From Thalassotalea litorea (GTDB lineage: Bacteria > Pseudomonadota > Gammaproteobacteria > Enterobacterales > Alteromonadaceae), in contig NZ_VCBC01000001.1 in the NCBI RefSeq assembly GCF_005843925.1, forward strand, positions 39,169 to 103,168: a stretch of DNA of 64,000 nt. Reading direction: 5' to 3'. Positions 38,735 through 49,086 of the stretch are shown here, one piece after another. Both the position numbers and the translations under genes were made by a program. The notes under the pieces were generated by a model. It made no database searches and was not told the origin of the DNA. It was given only the letters and a program-made list of their open reading frames with translations. Numbering within the stretch: the stretch's first letter is position 1; every line of letters starts with the position of its first letter.

Positions 38735-38778
38735 TTGACCTCCAGTTCATTTTGGCGCTAGCCGATGGATTAGAGATT

Positions 38779-38801
38779 GAGGAGATAAAAATTATCTCCT
38801 C
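38779..38801 (-). other. Perfect hairpin between rpsA and ihfB
   Basis: GAGGAGATAA and its complement, separated by three bases, form a 10-bp stem 15 bp after the rpsA stop. No T tract follows on the minus strand, so it looks like an mRNA-processing or stabilising element rather than a full terminator. Confidence 0.6.
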
Positions 38802-38815
38802 ACCTAAGAGCTAAA

Positions 38816-40477
38816 TTAGCCTTTAGCGTTTTTAAATGCTTCTGCCATCGCGCTCAAACCAGTGTCTTCTTCCTGGTTCAAGTTGTCCATCGCTGAACGT
38901 TCTTCAGCTTGGTCTTTCGCTTTGATAGATAGGCTGATTACACGGTTCTTACGGTCAACACCGACGAACTTAGCTTCAACACTGTCACCTACTGATAATT
39001 CAGTGGATGCATCTTCAACACGGTCACGAGAGATGTCAGATACACGGATGTAACCTTCAACGCCTTCGATAAGAGCAATCTTCGCGCCCTTAGCGTCAAC
39101 TTCAGCTACAGTACCAGTAACAATAGCACCTTTTTTGTTGTCTGTCAGATACATATTGAACGGATCATCTTCAGTTTGCTTAACGCCTAGAGAGATACGC
39201 TCACGCTCTGGATCAACCTGTAGGACAACAGCTGAGATCTCATCGCCTTTCTTGTATTCACGAACAACTTCTTCACCGCCATTCCAAGAAATGTCAGAAA
39301 GATGAACAAGACCGTCGATACCACCGTCAAGACCGATGAAGATACCGAAATCAGTGATAGACTTAATCTTACCGCTAACTTTGTCGCCTTTGTTGAAGTT
39401 CTTAGCAAACTCTTCCCATGGGTTCGGGATACATTGCTTAAGACCTAGAGAAATACGACGACGCTCTTCGTCAATTTCAAGAACCATAACTTCAACTTCG
39501 TCACCTAGGTTAACAACCTTAGATGGGTGGATGTTTTTGTTAGTCCAATCCATTTCAGAAACGTGAACAAGACCTTCAACGCCTTCTTGGATTTCAACGA
39601 AACAACCGTAGTCAGTTAGGTTTGTAACACGACCAGTCAGTTTAGAACCTTCTGGGAAACGATTAGCGATAGCTGCCCATGGATCTTCACCCAACTGCTT
39701 CATACCTAGTGATACACGGGTACGCTCACGGTCGAATTTAAGAACTTTAACTGGGATCTCATCACCAACGTTAACGATTTCACTTGGGTGCTTAACACGC
39801 TTCCAAGCCATATCTGTGATGTGTAGTAGACCATCGATGCCGCCAAGGTCAACGAATGCACCGTAGTCAGTAAGGTTCTTAACGATACCTTTAACTTCTT
39901 GGCCTTCCTGAAGAGACTCAAGTAGTTGATCGCGTTCAACACTGCTTTCAGATTCGATAACAGCACGACGAGATACAACAACGTTATTACGCTTTTGATC
40001 AAGCTTAATAACTTTGAATTCTAGATCTTTACCTTCCAAGTGAGCCGTGTCACGTACTGGACGTACATCGACTAGAGAACCAGGTAAGAACGCACGAATG
40101 TTGCTAACTTCAACTGTGAAGCCGCCTTTAACTTTACCGTTGATAACACCGATAACAGTTTCTTTTTCTTCGTAAGCTTTTTCAAGGAACTGCCAAGCTT
40201 CGAAGCGCTTCGCTTTTTCACGAGAAAGGATAGTTTCACCGAAACCGTCATCAGTAGCATCTAGCGCTACGTCAACCGAATCACCAACGTTAATTTCTAC
40301 TTCACCAGCTGTGTTTTTAAACTGATCTAAAGAGATAACACTCTCAGATTTCAGGCCAGCGTCAACTAGAACGTTGTCTTTATTGATTGCAACGACCATG
40401 CCTTTGATAATAGAACCTGGACGTGTTTCGATTTCTTTTAAGCTTTCTTCAAAAAGCTGTGCAAAATTTTCAGTCAT
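38816..40477 (-). CDS. rpsA: 30S ribosomal protein S1
   Basis: 553 residues with six S1 repeats, each with the GxVxxxxxxGxFV-type core (for example [60 protein letters not shown]). Brings mRNA to the 30S subunit. Between cmk and ihfB, the usual order. Confidence 0.98.
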   Translation of the reverse strand: MTENFAQLFEESLKEIETRPGSIIKGMVVAINKDNVLVDAGLKSESVISLDQFKNTAGEVEINVGDSVDVALDATDDGFGETILSREKAKRFEAWQFLEKAYEEKETVIGVINGKVKGGFTVEVSNIRAFLPGSLVDVRPVRDTAHLEGKDLEFKVIKLDQKRNNVVVSRRAVIESESSVERDQLLESLQEGQEVKGIVKNLTDYGAFVDLGGIDGLLHITDMAWKRVKHPSEIVNVGDEIPVKVLKFDRERTRVSLGMKQLGEDPWAAIANRFPEGSKLTGRVTNLTDYGCFVEIQEGVEGLVHVSEMDWTNKNIHPSKVVNLGDEVEVMVLEIDEERRRISLGLKQCIPNPWEEFAKNFNKGDKVSGKIKSITDFGIFIGLDGGIDGLVHLSDISWNGGEEVVREYKKGDEISAVVLQVDPERERISLGVKQTEDDPFNMYLTDNKKGAIVTGTVAEVDAKGAKIALIEGVEGYIRVSDISRDRVEDASTELSVGDSVEAKFVGVDRKNRVISLSIKAKDQAEERSAMDNLNQEEDTGLSAMAEAFKNAKG

Positions 40478-40579
40478 AACTTGTAAGTTAACTCAGTTAT
40501 TAATCCATTCAACATACATGTTTCATGGGGTTGTTAAAAAAGTCCACTATCTTCCCTGCAGCGAACTACATTGGAATTA

Positions 40580-41266
40580 TTAAAATTCCGATAATTTGTC
40601 ATTGGCAAATGCCAGTATTTTTTCTACCACCTGAGGCACGCTCAGCTCAGTAGAATCAACTAACAAAGCACCTTCTGCTGGCAACAATGGTGCAACCGAA
40701 CGGTTTTGATCTCGCTCATCTCGTTGCTTGATGTCCGCCAAAAGGCGCCCGATGTTAACATCAATACCCTTATCTTGCAACTGCAGCATACGACGTTTGG
40801 CGCGTTCTTCCGGGCTGGCGGTTAAAAATACTTTTACCGGTGCGTCAGGAAACACCACTGTGCCCATATCTCGACCGTCTGCCAATAGACCGGGCATTTG
40901 CTTAAATGCTCGCTGGCGTCTTAATAATGCTTCGCGTACCCGGGGAAATGCGGCAATTTTTGACGCGATAGCACCGACGTCTTCGGTACGGATCACGTTC
41001 GTCACGTCTTCGCCTTCAAGCAACACACGCGACTCACCTTTTTTCTGAATTTCAAATTCAACATCCAGATGCGATGCCAGAGGAATTAATGCTTCCTCGC
41101 TTTCAATATCAATATTGTGGTGGTTAGTGGCAACGGCTAACACGCGATAGATCGCGCCACTGTCCAGCAGATTCCATCCTAATTGTTCCGCTACAATCCT
41201 GGCAACGGTACCCTTCCCAGCGCCGCTGGGACCATCAATGGTGATTAAAGGGATTTGTTCATTCAT
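40580..41266 (-). CDS. cmk: Cytidylate kinase
   Basis: 228 residues. P-loop [26 protein letters not shown] and the RRxxQL-type lid ([14 protein letters not shown]). Start overlaps the aroA stop by 8 bp. Confidence 0.96.
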   Translation of the reverse strand: MNEQIPLITIDGPSGAGKGTVARIVAEQLGWNLLDSGAIYRVLAVATNHHNIDIESEEALIPLASHLDVEFEIQKKGESRVLLEGEDVTNVIRTEDVGAIASKIAAFPRVREALLRRQRAFKQMPGLLADGRDMGTVVFPDAPVKVFLTASPEERAKRRMLQLQDKGIDVNIGRLLADIKQRDERDQNRSVAPLLPAEGALLVDSTELSVPQVVEKILAFANDKLSEF

Positions 41267-42593
41267 TTACTAATTCCTGAGTAATGTTTAAACCAACGTC
41301 ATTTGCCAGGTCGACAAAAACCGGAAATGACGTGGCCACGTTATCGCAATCCAATATGTGGATTGTACCACTAGAGCGCAGTGAACTGATAGCAAAAGCC
41401 ATCGCAATTCGGTGATCGTGCTGGCTATCTACGGTACCTGTGGTTAGTTGTCCACCAGTGATATCAATGCCATCATCATATACTGTGCAATCAATACCAA
41501 GTATTTTCAGGCCATCAGCCATCGCTTGAATGCGATCACTTTCTTTAACTCGCAGCTCTTCGGCATTTCTTAAACGGGTTATTCCCTTGGCGCAGGCAGC
41601 GGCAATAAATATAGCGGGGAATTCATCAATAGCAAGAGGAACATCGGCATCATCAATATCACAACCTTTTAGTTCACTGGCATAGACAATTAAATCTGCG
41701 ACCGGCTCATCGCCTGCCAAGCGCGCATTCACAACGTCAATATTAGCGCCCATTTTACGAACAATATTCAAAACCCCGATTCGGGTAGGGTTCATACCCA
41801 CATTGCGCAAGGTTAATGTGCCTTGCTCAGCAATTAGTCCGGCAATAATAAAGAAAGTTGCAGAGGAGATATCGCCTGGTACAGTTATGTCGCATGCGGT
41901 GAGTTTGCCGCCTCCATTAAGAGAGACCTTATTGCCTTCGACCGTTACCGGGTAACCAAATGCATTTAACATACGCTCGGTATGATCCCGAGTAATACCT
42001 GGCTCAGTAACAACCGTGGTACCTTGTGCGTACATACCGGCAAGTAGAACGCAGGACTTAACCTGAGCCGATGCCATAGGCAATGGATAGTCAATTGCCG
42101 TCAATGTGCTTTTTCCTGCAACCTTTAACGGTGGCGTGCCGTCTTCTTCTGCGCTGATACTTGCGCCCATTTTTTGAAGAGGATTCACAACTCGCATCAT
42201 TGGGCGTTTATTTAACGACTCATCACCAATCATTTCACTCGCAAATGCCTGACCCGCTAGGATCCCGGATAAAAGGCGAATAGACGTCCCGGAATTACCT
42301 ACATCCATGGCTTGCTCTGGTGCTTTCAGGCCATGCATGCCAACCCCATGCACCACAACACTATTGTTTTCATCCGGTCCGTGGATTTCAACCCCCATGG
42401 CTTTAAACGCATTCATCGTCGCCAGACAATCCTGGCCTGGTAAAAAACCACGGATATGACTTGTGCCTTCGGCTAAAGACGCAAACATAATAGAACGGTG
42501 CGATATGGACTTATCACCGGGAATGGTGATATCGCCGTTTACCGGGCCGGCAGGCGCTGCATGGAAAATCAGAGTTGAAGGTGATTGGTTCAT
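41259..42593 (-). CDS. aroA: EPSP synthase
   Basis: 444 residues. Class I 5-enolpyruvylshikimate-3-phosphate synthase: [28 protein letters not shown] motif, RDHTERML, and the late [12 protein letters not shown]. Forms one run with serC upstream (55 bp) and cmk downstream. Confidence 0.96.
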   Translation of the reverse strand: MNQSPSTLIFHAAPAGPVNGDITIPGDKSISHRSIMFASLAEGTSHIRGFLPGQDCLATMNAFKAMGVEIHGPDENNSVVVHGVGMHGLKAPEQAMDVGNSGTSIRLLSGILAGQAFASEMIGDESLNKRPMMRVVNPLQKMGASISAEEDGTPPLKVAGKSTLTAIDYPLPMASAQVKSCVLLAGMYAQGTTVVTEPGITRDHTERMLNAFGYPVTVEGNKVSLNGGGKLTACDITVPGDISSATFFIIAGLIAEQGTLTLRNVGMNPTRIGVLNIVRKMGANIDVVNARLAGDEPVADLIVYASELKGCDIDDADVPLAIDEFPAIFIAAACAKGITRLRNAEELRVKESDRIQAMADGLKILGIDCTVYDDGIDITGGQLTTGTVDSQHDHRIAMAFAISSLRSSGTIHILDCDNVATSFPVFVDLANDVGLNITQELVNE

Positions 42594-42648
42594 GGGTACT
42601 TCCTTTTTACGTCAGTTTACTAATCTTTAATCGGTATATTCGTGTTAT

Positions 42649-43734
42649 CTAGCGGCGGCGCTCAGCAAATGTTTGCATAAATTCAACCAATGCATTTACG
42701 CCTTCAAACGGCATAGCATTGTAAATACTGGCGCGCATGCCACCGACTGAACGGTGCCCTTTCAACGCCAACAAGCCTGCCGCTTTTGCCTGTTGTAAGA
42801 ATTCACTGTTGAGGCTTTCATCGTTTAAATAAAATGGCACATTCATAGTACTGCGATTTTCTCGCGCCACTTTGCTGTAATAAAATTCGCTTTGTTCAAT
42901 ATAATCGTACAAATGCTTCGCCTTGATTCGATTTTTTTCCGCCATCACGGATAAACCACCCAAGTTTTTAAGCCAGTCAAACACTAAGCTTGCCAGATAC
43001 CAGGCATAGGTAGGCGGGGTATTGAACATTGAGCCATTATCCGCGAGTGTCTGATAATTGAAGATCCCCGGAACAGTTGGCATTGCGCGTCCTAACAAGT
43101 CATCGCGAACAATGACTATGGTCAGCCCCGAAGGACCAATATTCTTCTGCGCACCAGCATAAATTAAACCAAATTTACTGACATCAATAGGTCGCGACAA
43201 AATCGTTGAAGACATATCGGCAACGAGTGGCACGTTGCCTGTTTCCGGGATTTCAAAGATTTCGATACCATCAACGGTTTCATTGGGACAATAATGCACA
43301 TAGTCGGCATCTGTGGACAAACCCCATTGCGCTGACGGCAACACATGCTGTTCATCATGGGTTGCAACAACGGGCTCTATCACACGGATATCGCCATATT
43401 TTTGCGCTTCTGACACCGCGCTTTTTGACCAGGAGCCGGTGACGACGTAGTCGGCTTTTCCCGATACCGTCAATAAATTTAGCGGCACCGCTGAGAACTG
43501 CCCACGGCCGCCGCCATGACAAAATAGCACTTTGTAGTTATCCGGAATACCAAGGATATCCCGAAGATCTTGCTCTGCTTGAGCGGCAAGCGCCATAAAT
43601 TCCGGGCCACGATGACTTAATTCCATCACCGAACAGCCGGTATCATTCCAGTTTAAAAACTCCGATTGGGCCTGGGCCATTACCGGTTTGGGCAACATGG
43701 CAGGTCCGGCACAAAAATTATAAATCTCGTTCAT
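42649..43734 (-). CDS. serC: Phosphoserine aminotransferase
   Basis: 361 residues. PLP enzyme of serine and pyridoxine synthesis. Start [15 protein letters not shown], substrate motif [15 protein letters not shown] lysine in [16 protein letters not shown]. First gene of serC-aroA-cmk. Confidence 0.96.
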   Translation of the reverse strand: MNEIYNFCAGPAMLPKPVMAQAQSEFLNWNDTGCSVMELSHRGPEFMALAAQAEQDLRDILGIPDNYKVLFCHGGGRGQFSAVPLNLLTVSGKADYVVTGSWSKSAVSEAQKYGDIRVIEPVVATHDEQHVLPSAQWGLSTDADYVHYCPNETVDGIEIFEIPETGNVPLVADMSSTILSRPIDVSKFGLIYAGAQKNIGPSGLTIVIVRDDLLGRAMPTVPGIFNYQTLADNGSMFNTPPTYAWYLASLVFDWLKNLGGLSVMAEKNRIKAKHLYDYIEQSEFYYSKVARENRSTMNVPFYLNDESLNSEFLQQAKAAGLLALKGHRSVGGMRASIYNAMPFEGVNALVEFMQTFAERRR

Positions 43735-43802
43735 GACTAACTACTTGTATAGATTATCTGCGATTAAGCTTTACCTGAATTTGGCAAAGCTAGAAACTAA
43801 TA

Positions 43803-43854
43803 GTCAGGAACGAGTCCTGACCAGAAAAAAAATGAGCGGTAAAAACCGCCCATT
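43803..43854 (-). terminator. gyrA terminator with a second hairpin
   Basis: On the minus strand a stem containing GGGCGGT/ACCGCTC (43831-43854) is followed by TTTTTTTT (43824-43831), 20 bp after the gyrA stop. Just beyond is a perfect hairpin GTCAGGA-N5-TCCTGAC (43803-43821) without a T tract. Confidence 0.8.
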
Positions 43855-43875
43855 TATTATGTCGTGTAAAAAACT

Positions 43876-46506
43876 TTACTCGTCATCTGCCTCGGGCGCT
43901 GCGTCCTGAGCCGGTTCAGAAGCATCATTTACTGGCTCCTCCCCTGCATCATCGGCATCTTCCAATTCAGGCTCTTCTTCGATTTCATCGATGCGTTGCA
44001 ATCCAACGACGTGTTCGTCTTCTGCCGTTCTGATCAACCGAACCCCTTGGGTATTTCGGCCAATCACGCTGACTTCATGAACGCGTGTCCGTACCAAAGT
44101 ACCATTGTCGGTGATCAGCATGATTTCATCCGCTTCTTCGACCTGAACCGCACCAACAACCGAACCATTACGATCGCTCACTTTAATTGAGACAACACCT
44201 TTGGTTGCACGGCTCTTCGCTGGGTATTCTTCCAGTTCAGTACGCTTACCATAACCGTTTTCGGTGACGGTAAGAATTGGCCCTTGATTCTTCGGAACAA
44301 TCAAAGAAACAACTTTTTGTTGTTCTTCTAGCTTCATACCGCGAACACCTGTGGCAGTACGACCAACCGTTCGAACACCCTGTTCATGGAAACGAACCAC
44401 TTTACCTTCGTCCGAGAACAGCATGATTTCACTATCACCGTTGGTAATATCAACGCCAATCAAGGTATCGTCATCACGAAGATTCAACGCAATAATACCG
44501 TTTGCACGAGGTCGTGAATATGCCGTTAATGGTGTCTTCTTCACCGTACCGGAAGCTGTCGCCATAAAGATAAATTTATCTTCTTCATACTCTCGAACTG
44601 GCAATATCGCAGTGATGCGTTCATCGCTTTCCAGTGGTAATAGGTTAACAATGGGTCGTCCACGCGCAGTTCGTGTCGCTAATGGCAATTGATAAACTTT
44701 GAGCCAATACATGCGACCGCGATTGGAGAAACACAGAATCGTGTCATGGGTATTGGCAACGAGCAGACGTTCAATGAAATCTTCTTCTTTCATCTTAGTC
44801 GCTGCTTTACCTTTACCACCTCGACGCTGAGACTCGTACTCAGATAACGGTTGGTACTTCACATACCCTTCATGGGACAAGGTCACCACAACATCTTCTT
44901 CATTGATCAAATCTTCAAGCGACAGATCATGAGAAGCAAGCGATATTTCGGTACGACGTTCATCGCCAAACTCTTCGCGGATGGCTTCTAATTCTTCACG
45001 AATCACTTCCATCAAACGCTCTGGGCTTGCAAGAATATGCATTAATTCTGCGATGATTTCTAATAACTCTTTGTACTCGTTTAGAATTTTTTCATGTTCT
45101 AAACCAGTCAACTTATGTAAACGTAAGTCAAGGATGGCTTGCGCTTGTTGTACCGTTAAATAGTACTTACCATCGCGGATCCCATATTCAGGTTCCAGCC
45201 ATTCCGGACGTGCGGCATCATTACCCGCACGTTCCAGCATTTCTGAAACATTGCCGAGGTTCCAACCATTTTCAACCAACGCCTCTTTTGCTTGCGCTGG
45301 TGTCGGTGAACGTTTGATTAACTCAATAATCGGATCAATATTGCTCAGCGCTACGGCTAAACCTTCAAGGATATGTGCACGTTCACGAGCCTTACGCAAT
45401 TCGAAAATTGTACGGCGCGTCACAACTTCACGGCGATGCAGGATAAACGCTTCGAGCATTTCTTTAAGGTTAAACAGTTTTGGTTGACCGTCCGTCAACG
45501 CAACCATGTTCATACCAAAAGAAACCTGCATTTGTGTCAGCTTGTAAAGGTTGTTGAGAATCACTTCCCCGACTTCACCGCGTTTCACTTCAATGACCAT
45601 GCGCATACCGTCTTTATCAGACTCATCACGCAAGGCAGAGATACCTTCAAGACGTTTCTCTTTTACCAGTTCCGCCATTTTTTCAATTAGGCGAGCTTTG
45701 TTAACCTGGTAAGGAAGTTCGTGTACGACAATGGTTTCTTTACCGGTTTTTTCGTCAACTTCAATATCCGCGCGAGCACGAATATTTAATTTACCACGAC
45801 CGGTACGATACCCTTCTTCAATACCCGCTTTACCACTGATGATACCCGCAGTCGGAAAATCAGGACCGGGGATATATTCGAATAACTCTTCAATGGTGAT
45901 ATCCGAATTATCAATCATGGCAATACAGCCATTGACGACTTCGGTTAAATTGTGAGGAGGGATATTGGTTGCCATACCAACTGCGATGCCTGAGGAACCA
46001 TTCACTAATAGGTTAGGCACACGAGTTGGCATCACCGCGGGCATTTGTTCCTGACCATCATAGTTGGGAACGAAATCCACGGTTTCTTTTTCTAAATCCG
46101 CAAGCAAAGCATGGGAGATCTTTTGCATACGAATTTCGGTATAACGCATGGCTGCCGCGGAATCACCGTCAACAGAACCAAAGTTACCCTGACCATCTAC
46201 CAGCATGTAGCGTAAGGAGAATGGTTGCGCCATACGAACGATAGTGTCATAAACCGCAGTATCACCATGTGGGTGATATTTACCGATTACGTCGCCAACA
46301 ACACGGGCAGACTTCTTGTAGCCCTTGTTCCAATCGTTACCTAAATCGTGCATTGCGTACAACACACGGCGATGAACAGGTTTCAGACCATCACGGACAT
46401 CGGGTAGGGCCCGCCCAACGATTACACTCATCGCATAATCAAGGTAAGACGTTTTTAGCTCGTCTTCGATGTTAACTGGAATGATTTCTTTTGCCAGATC
46501 GGTCAT
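43876..46506 (-). CDS. gyrA: DNA gyrase subunit A
   Basis: 876 residues. Catalytic tyrosine is Tyr122 ([10 protein letters not shown]), with GyrA box QRRGGKGKA and six C-terminal beta-propeller blades. The quinolone-resistance region reads [16 protein letters not shown]: residue 83 is Thr, where E. coli has Ser, and Asp87 is kept. An acidic tail ([16 protein letters not shown] and on) is longer than in E. coli. Single gene with its own promoter and terminator. Confidence 0.98.
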   Translation of the reverse strand: MTDLAKEIIPVNIEDELKTSYLDYAMSVIVGRALPDVRDGLKPVHRRVLYAMHDLGNDWNKGYKKSARVVGDVIGKYHPHGDTAVYDTIVRMAQPFSLRYMLVDGQGNFGSVDGDSAAAMRYTEIRMQKISHALLADLEKETVDFVPNYDGQEQMPAVMPTRVPNLLVNGSSGIAVGMATNIPPHNLTEVVNGCIAMIDNSDITIEELFEYIPGPDFPTAGIISGKAGIEEGYRTGRGKLNIRARADIEVDEKTGKETIVVHELPYQVNKARLIEKMAELVKEKRLEGISALRDESDKDGMRMVIEVKRGEVGEVILNNLYKLTQMQVSFGMNMVALTDGQPKLFNLKEMLEAFILHRREVVTRRTIFELRKARERAHILEGLAVALSNIDPIIELIKRSPTPAQAKEALVENGWNLGNVSEMLERAGNDAARPEWLEPEYGIRDGKYYLTVQQAQAILDLRLHKLTGLEHEKILNEYKELLEIIAELMHILASPERLMEVIREELEAIREEFGDERRTEISLASHDLSLEDLINEEDVVVTLSHEGYVKYQPLSEYESQRRGGKGKAATKMKEEDFIERLLVANTHDTILCFSNRGRMYWLKVYQLPLATRTARGRPIVNLLPLESDERITAILPVREYEEDKFIFMATASGTVKKTPLTAYSRPRANGIIALNLRDDDTLIGVDITNGDSEIMLFSDEGKVVRFHEQGVRTVGRTATGVRGMKLEEQQKVVSLIVPKNQGPILTVTENGYGKRTELEEYPAKSRATKGVVSIKVSDRNGSVVGAVQVEEADEIMLITDNGTLVRTRVHEVSVIGRNTQGVRLIRTAEDEHVVGLQRIDEIEEEPELEDADDAGEEPVNDASEPAQDAAPEADDE

Positions 46507-46564
46507 AAAATGATGCTTTCCCTAAATCAGCAAGTTGCTTTATGTATATTTTTATTGGTGCAGA

Positions 46565-46593
46565 ATACTAGCATAAAATGCGAATGCTCTGCA
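46565..46593 (-). promoter_or_regulatory. gyrA promoter
   Basis: On the minus strand TGCAGA (46588-46593), 17-bp spacer ending TATGC, then TAGTAT (46565-46570). The TGC before the -10 box makes it an extended -10 promoter, which compensates for the weak -35. Confidence 0.45.
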
Positions 46594-46717
46594 CGGCTTT
46601 ATTAAGCTTCTGACGTTACCAAACTTCCCGGAAAATTAGTAGCATTAATTACAACAGAAGGTAAATTTACTGTGAATAGAAAATCATCCGTTGCACAACA
46701 CATTTCACATATCACGG

Positions 46718-46746
46718 TTTACATACCCACTGTGGTTAGATATATA
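46718..46746 (+). promoter_or_regulatory. Promoter for the small conserved protein and possibly ubiG
   Basis: TTTACA (46718-46723), 17-bp spacer, TATATA (46741-46746). About 110 bases of leader precede the next start codon. The region 46507-46861 has no gene. Confidence 0.55.
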
Positions 46747-46861
46747 ATGTGCCCAGTACACAAATAATGTTAAGCCGTATCGATTGTCGGTCGGGGTTTC
46801 GAATGAGGGTTCCCCAGCAATGGGCTGCGCTTGTAATGTTTCAGGAACAGAAAATTCAACT

Positions 46862-47074
46862 ATGAGCAGTAATGAAAATCCGTTAACAACCGTGACTGTG
46901 CTTTATTACGACATTCACACCTTAGAATTTAATCATCAGGTTGGCCAGTTTCCGCAAGCGGACAAAGGCCGGGTGATCATCGATGATGAATTTAAACGAG
47001 ACAAATCGATTATCGCGGTGTGTCGCGGTGATGTGAAAGTTCTGAATAAAATCGGCGATCGTATTAACGAGTAG
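46862..47074 (+). CDS. Small conserved protein, TIGR02922/DUF2375-like
   Basis: 70 residues from ATG 46862 (MSSNENPLTTVTVLYYDIHT); an upstream in-frame ATG at 46784 would add 26 residues lacking any protein-like pattern. Body ends RGDVKVLNKIGDRINE. It resembles the small family TIGR02922 known from Colwellia and relatives; no function is assigned to that family. No signal peptide or membrane segment. A good promoter lies 116 bp upstream. Confidence 0.65.
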   Translation: MSSNENPLTTVTVLYYDIHTLEFNHQVGQFPQADKGRVIIDDEFKRDKSIIAVCRGDVKVLNKIGDRINE

Positions 47075-47166
47075 CCATCGTTCTGAGTCAGCCATTTTCG
47101 CTGTGCTTAACGTGAAAAGTTAGCTTGTGTAAGCAAGCTTGATTAACCCAGTCGGATCCGCAAATT

Positions 47167-47889
47167 ATGAGCCAAGACGTAAACGTCAACCCCAAAGAAA
47201 TCGAAAAATTTGAAAAAGTCGCGAGTCAATGGTGGGATACCGAAGGTGACTTTAAACCGCTACATCAAATCAACCCATTAAGGCTGAGTTTTATTCAGTC
47301 CCATTGTGGTTCGCTTTTCGATTTAGCCACCATAGATGTTGGCTGCGGCGGTGGCATTCTGGCCGAAAGCATGGCCCGCGTTGGTGCCAACGTCACCGGC
47401 ATCGACTTGGGTCAAGAGCCGCTGAATATCGCAATGTTGCACGCTTTGGAAGCTGGGGTCGAAGTCGACTACCAAAAAATTCCAGTGGAACAAAAAGCCG
47501 AGCAATTGCCTGCACATTTTGATGTGGTCACCTGTATGGAAATGTTGGAACACGTTCCAGACCCAGAATCCATTATTAAAGCCTGTGCGGCGATGGTTAA
47601 ACCCGGCGGAAAAGCGTTTTTCTCAACCTTGAATAAAACCACCAAATCTTACTTGTTGGCAATCGTTGCCGCTGAAAAGTTACTCAAGCTTGTCCCTAAC
47701 GGAACCCACGACTGGAATAAATTTATTCGCCCGTCGCAACTCATCGGCTGGGCAGAATCCGCAGGCCTTAAATGTATTGATGCGACCGGGATCCATTACA
47801 ATCCGATCAATGAAAACCATAAGCTGGCTCCTGGCCTGGATGTGAATTATTTATTGGCATTTGAAAAGCCAAAGGATCAATCGAGCTAA
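47167..47889 (+). CDS. ubiG: Ubiquinone biosynthesis O-methyltransferase
   Basis: 240 residues. SAM motif [20 protein letters not shown], post-motif [12 protein letters not shown], and [15 protein letters not shown]. Carries out both O-methylations of ubiquinone synthesis. Adjacent to gyrA and followed by the MupP-like gene, as in Pseudomonas. Confidence 0.95.
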   Translation: MSQDVNVNPKEIEKFEKVASQWWDTEGDFKPLHQINPLRLSFIQSHCGSLFDLATIDVGCGGGILAESMARVGANVTGIDLGQEPLNIAMLHALEAGVEVDYQKIPVEQKAEQLPAHFDVVTCMEMLEHVPDPESIIKACAAMVKPGGKAFFSTLNKTTKSYLLAIVAAEKLLKLVPNGTHDWNKFIRPSQLIGWAESAGLKCIDATGIHYNPINENHKLAPGLDVNYLLAFEKPKDQSS

Positions 47890-47995
47890 ATTCAGATAAT
47901 CCTGACAATTAGGGGTTAGTTTATGTGGCTTGGTGATATAAAGAGTAAGTGCAATAGCCACTTTCGGAAAACAGCGTCGATTAGCGAGTTCAACA

Positions 47996-48661
47996 ATGAG
48001 GCAATGGCAGGGAAAAGGCGTATTATTTGATCTTGATGGCACACTGGTTGACACCGCCGGCGATCTCCATGCCGTTTTAAACCAATTACTGGTCCAGTAC
48101 CAGCGGCCTGCAGTTTCATTGGAGCAAATAATACCGATTGGTTCTGATGGAATATACCCGTTATTGGACTTGGCGTTTGAAGCCCCGCTATCCGCTGAAA
48201 ACAAACAACGGCTCAGAGCTGAGTTCATTGCGATTTATCAGCAAAATCCTCCCCGGCACAGCCGCTTATTTAGCGGCATCGAAGAAGTGTTAGCGGCTTT
48301 CAACGAACACCATATTCCGTGGGGCATCGTCACCAATAAACCGACGAAACTAACCTTGCCTTTGTTTGCTAAATACCAAGTGTTGAAAACGGCAAAAACA
48401 CTGGTTTGTGGTGATACGCTGGGTTTCAAAAAACCGCATCCGGCGCCAATGCACCACGCCCGAGCGGCATTAAACATCGATCAGGGCAACAATATTCTTT
48501 ATGTAGGTGACGCCAAACGGGATATCGATGCCGGGATTCGGGCAGACATGCACACCGCCATCGCTGCCTGGGGTTATATCCACGCAACTGTTAATATTCA
48601 AGATTGGGGAGCTGGCCATATTTTACGCGCTCCGACAGAGCTTTTGCAGCTTACTATTTAG
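47996..48661 (+). CDS. mupP: HAD phosphatase, MupP/Gph type
   Basis: 221 residues. HAD motifs: FDLDGTLVDTA, WGIVTNKPT, LGFKKPHPAP and YVGDAKRDIDAGIRA, ending AAWGYIHATVNIQDWGA. The place right after ubiG and the GYIH...WGA end match Pseudomonas MupP (MurNAc 6-phosphate phosphatase in cell-wall recycling) better than phosphoglycolate phosphatase, but sequence alone does not decide. Confidence 0.7.
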   Translation: MRQWQGKGVLFDLDGTLVDTAGDLHAVLNQLLVQYQRPAVSLEQIIPIGSDGIYPLLDLAFEAPLSAENKQRLRAEFIAIYQQNPPRHSRLFSGIEEVLAAFNEHHIPWGIVTNKPTKLTLPLFAKYQVLKTAKTLVCGDTLGFKKPHPAPMHHARAALNIDQGNNILYVGDAKRDIDAGIRADMHTAIAAWGYIHATVNIQDWGAGHILRAPTELLQLTI

Positions 48662-48919
48662 ACGGATCGGACAAACTATAGCCAAGACCTTAATCCTCTG
48701 TTTTATATAGAAATTTTTAAAGTCAATTGTTTGTCTTAAGGAACCAAAAAAAATAATCGCCCAGCACAGTAAAATAATTTTAATTTTTGAAATAACGCTT
48801 GCATTTTATTTAGCGGGTTTTTTACCGGAGCTAGTAAGTTAGTTACCACTAACCTAAATTCACTAACTAAATTCATCGTAAATAAATGCCTAATTTCAGG
48901 GGTTGCATTAACCGGCAAA
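48662..48919. other. mupP-nrdA intergenic region
   Basis: AT-rich. Contains GTTAGT-TACC-ACTAAC (a small hairpin near 48838-48853) and no supported ORF. The control sites for nrdA lie to its right. Confidence 0.4.
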
Positions 48920-48967
48920 CCTCATTATCTTGTGACTATATCTTGTAATACCCCCTAGATATTGTGC
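48920..48967 (+). promoter_or_regulatory. NrdR box pair before nrdA
   Basis: Boxes at 48920-48935 (core CATTATCTTGTGA) and 48952-48967 (core CTAGATATTGTGC) fit the NrdR consensus ACACWATATMTWGTGT and start 32 bp apart, the canonical spacing. A third similar half, ACTATATCTTGT, lies between them (48935-48946) and may double as the -10 region. NrdR represses ribonucleotide reductase genes when dATP is high. Confidence 0.6.
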
Positions 48968-49086
48968 ATTTATTTTCAACAGCCACTATTGGCGAGTTGA
49001 CTTGGTTTAAACGGATCATCAAGTTTTATTGGTGGTATCAATAAAAAAAATAAATATAAATATAAAACATTAATTACAGGTTTTTC

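Noticed and set aside
46784..46861. N-terminal extension of the small protein before ubiG
   Set aside because: The extra residues look random and ATG 46862 begins the conserved-looking part.
48736..48918. Minus-strand 60-codon frame before nrdA
   Set aside because: AT-rich intergenic DNA, no ribosome site and no known pattern.
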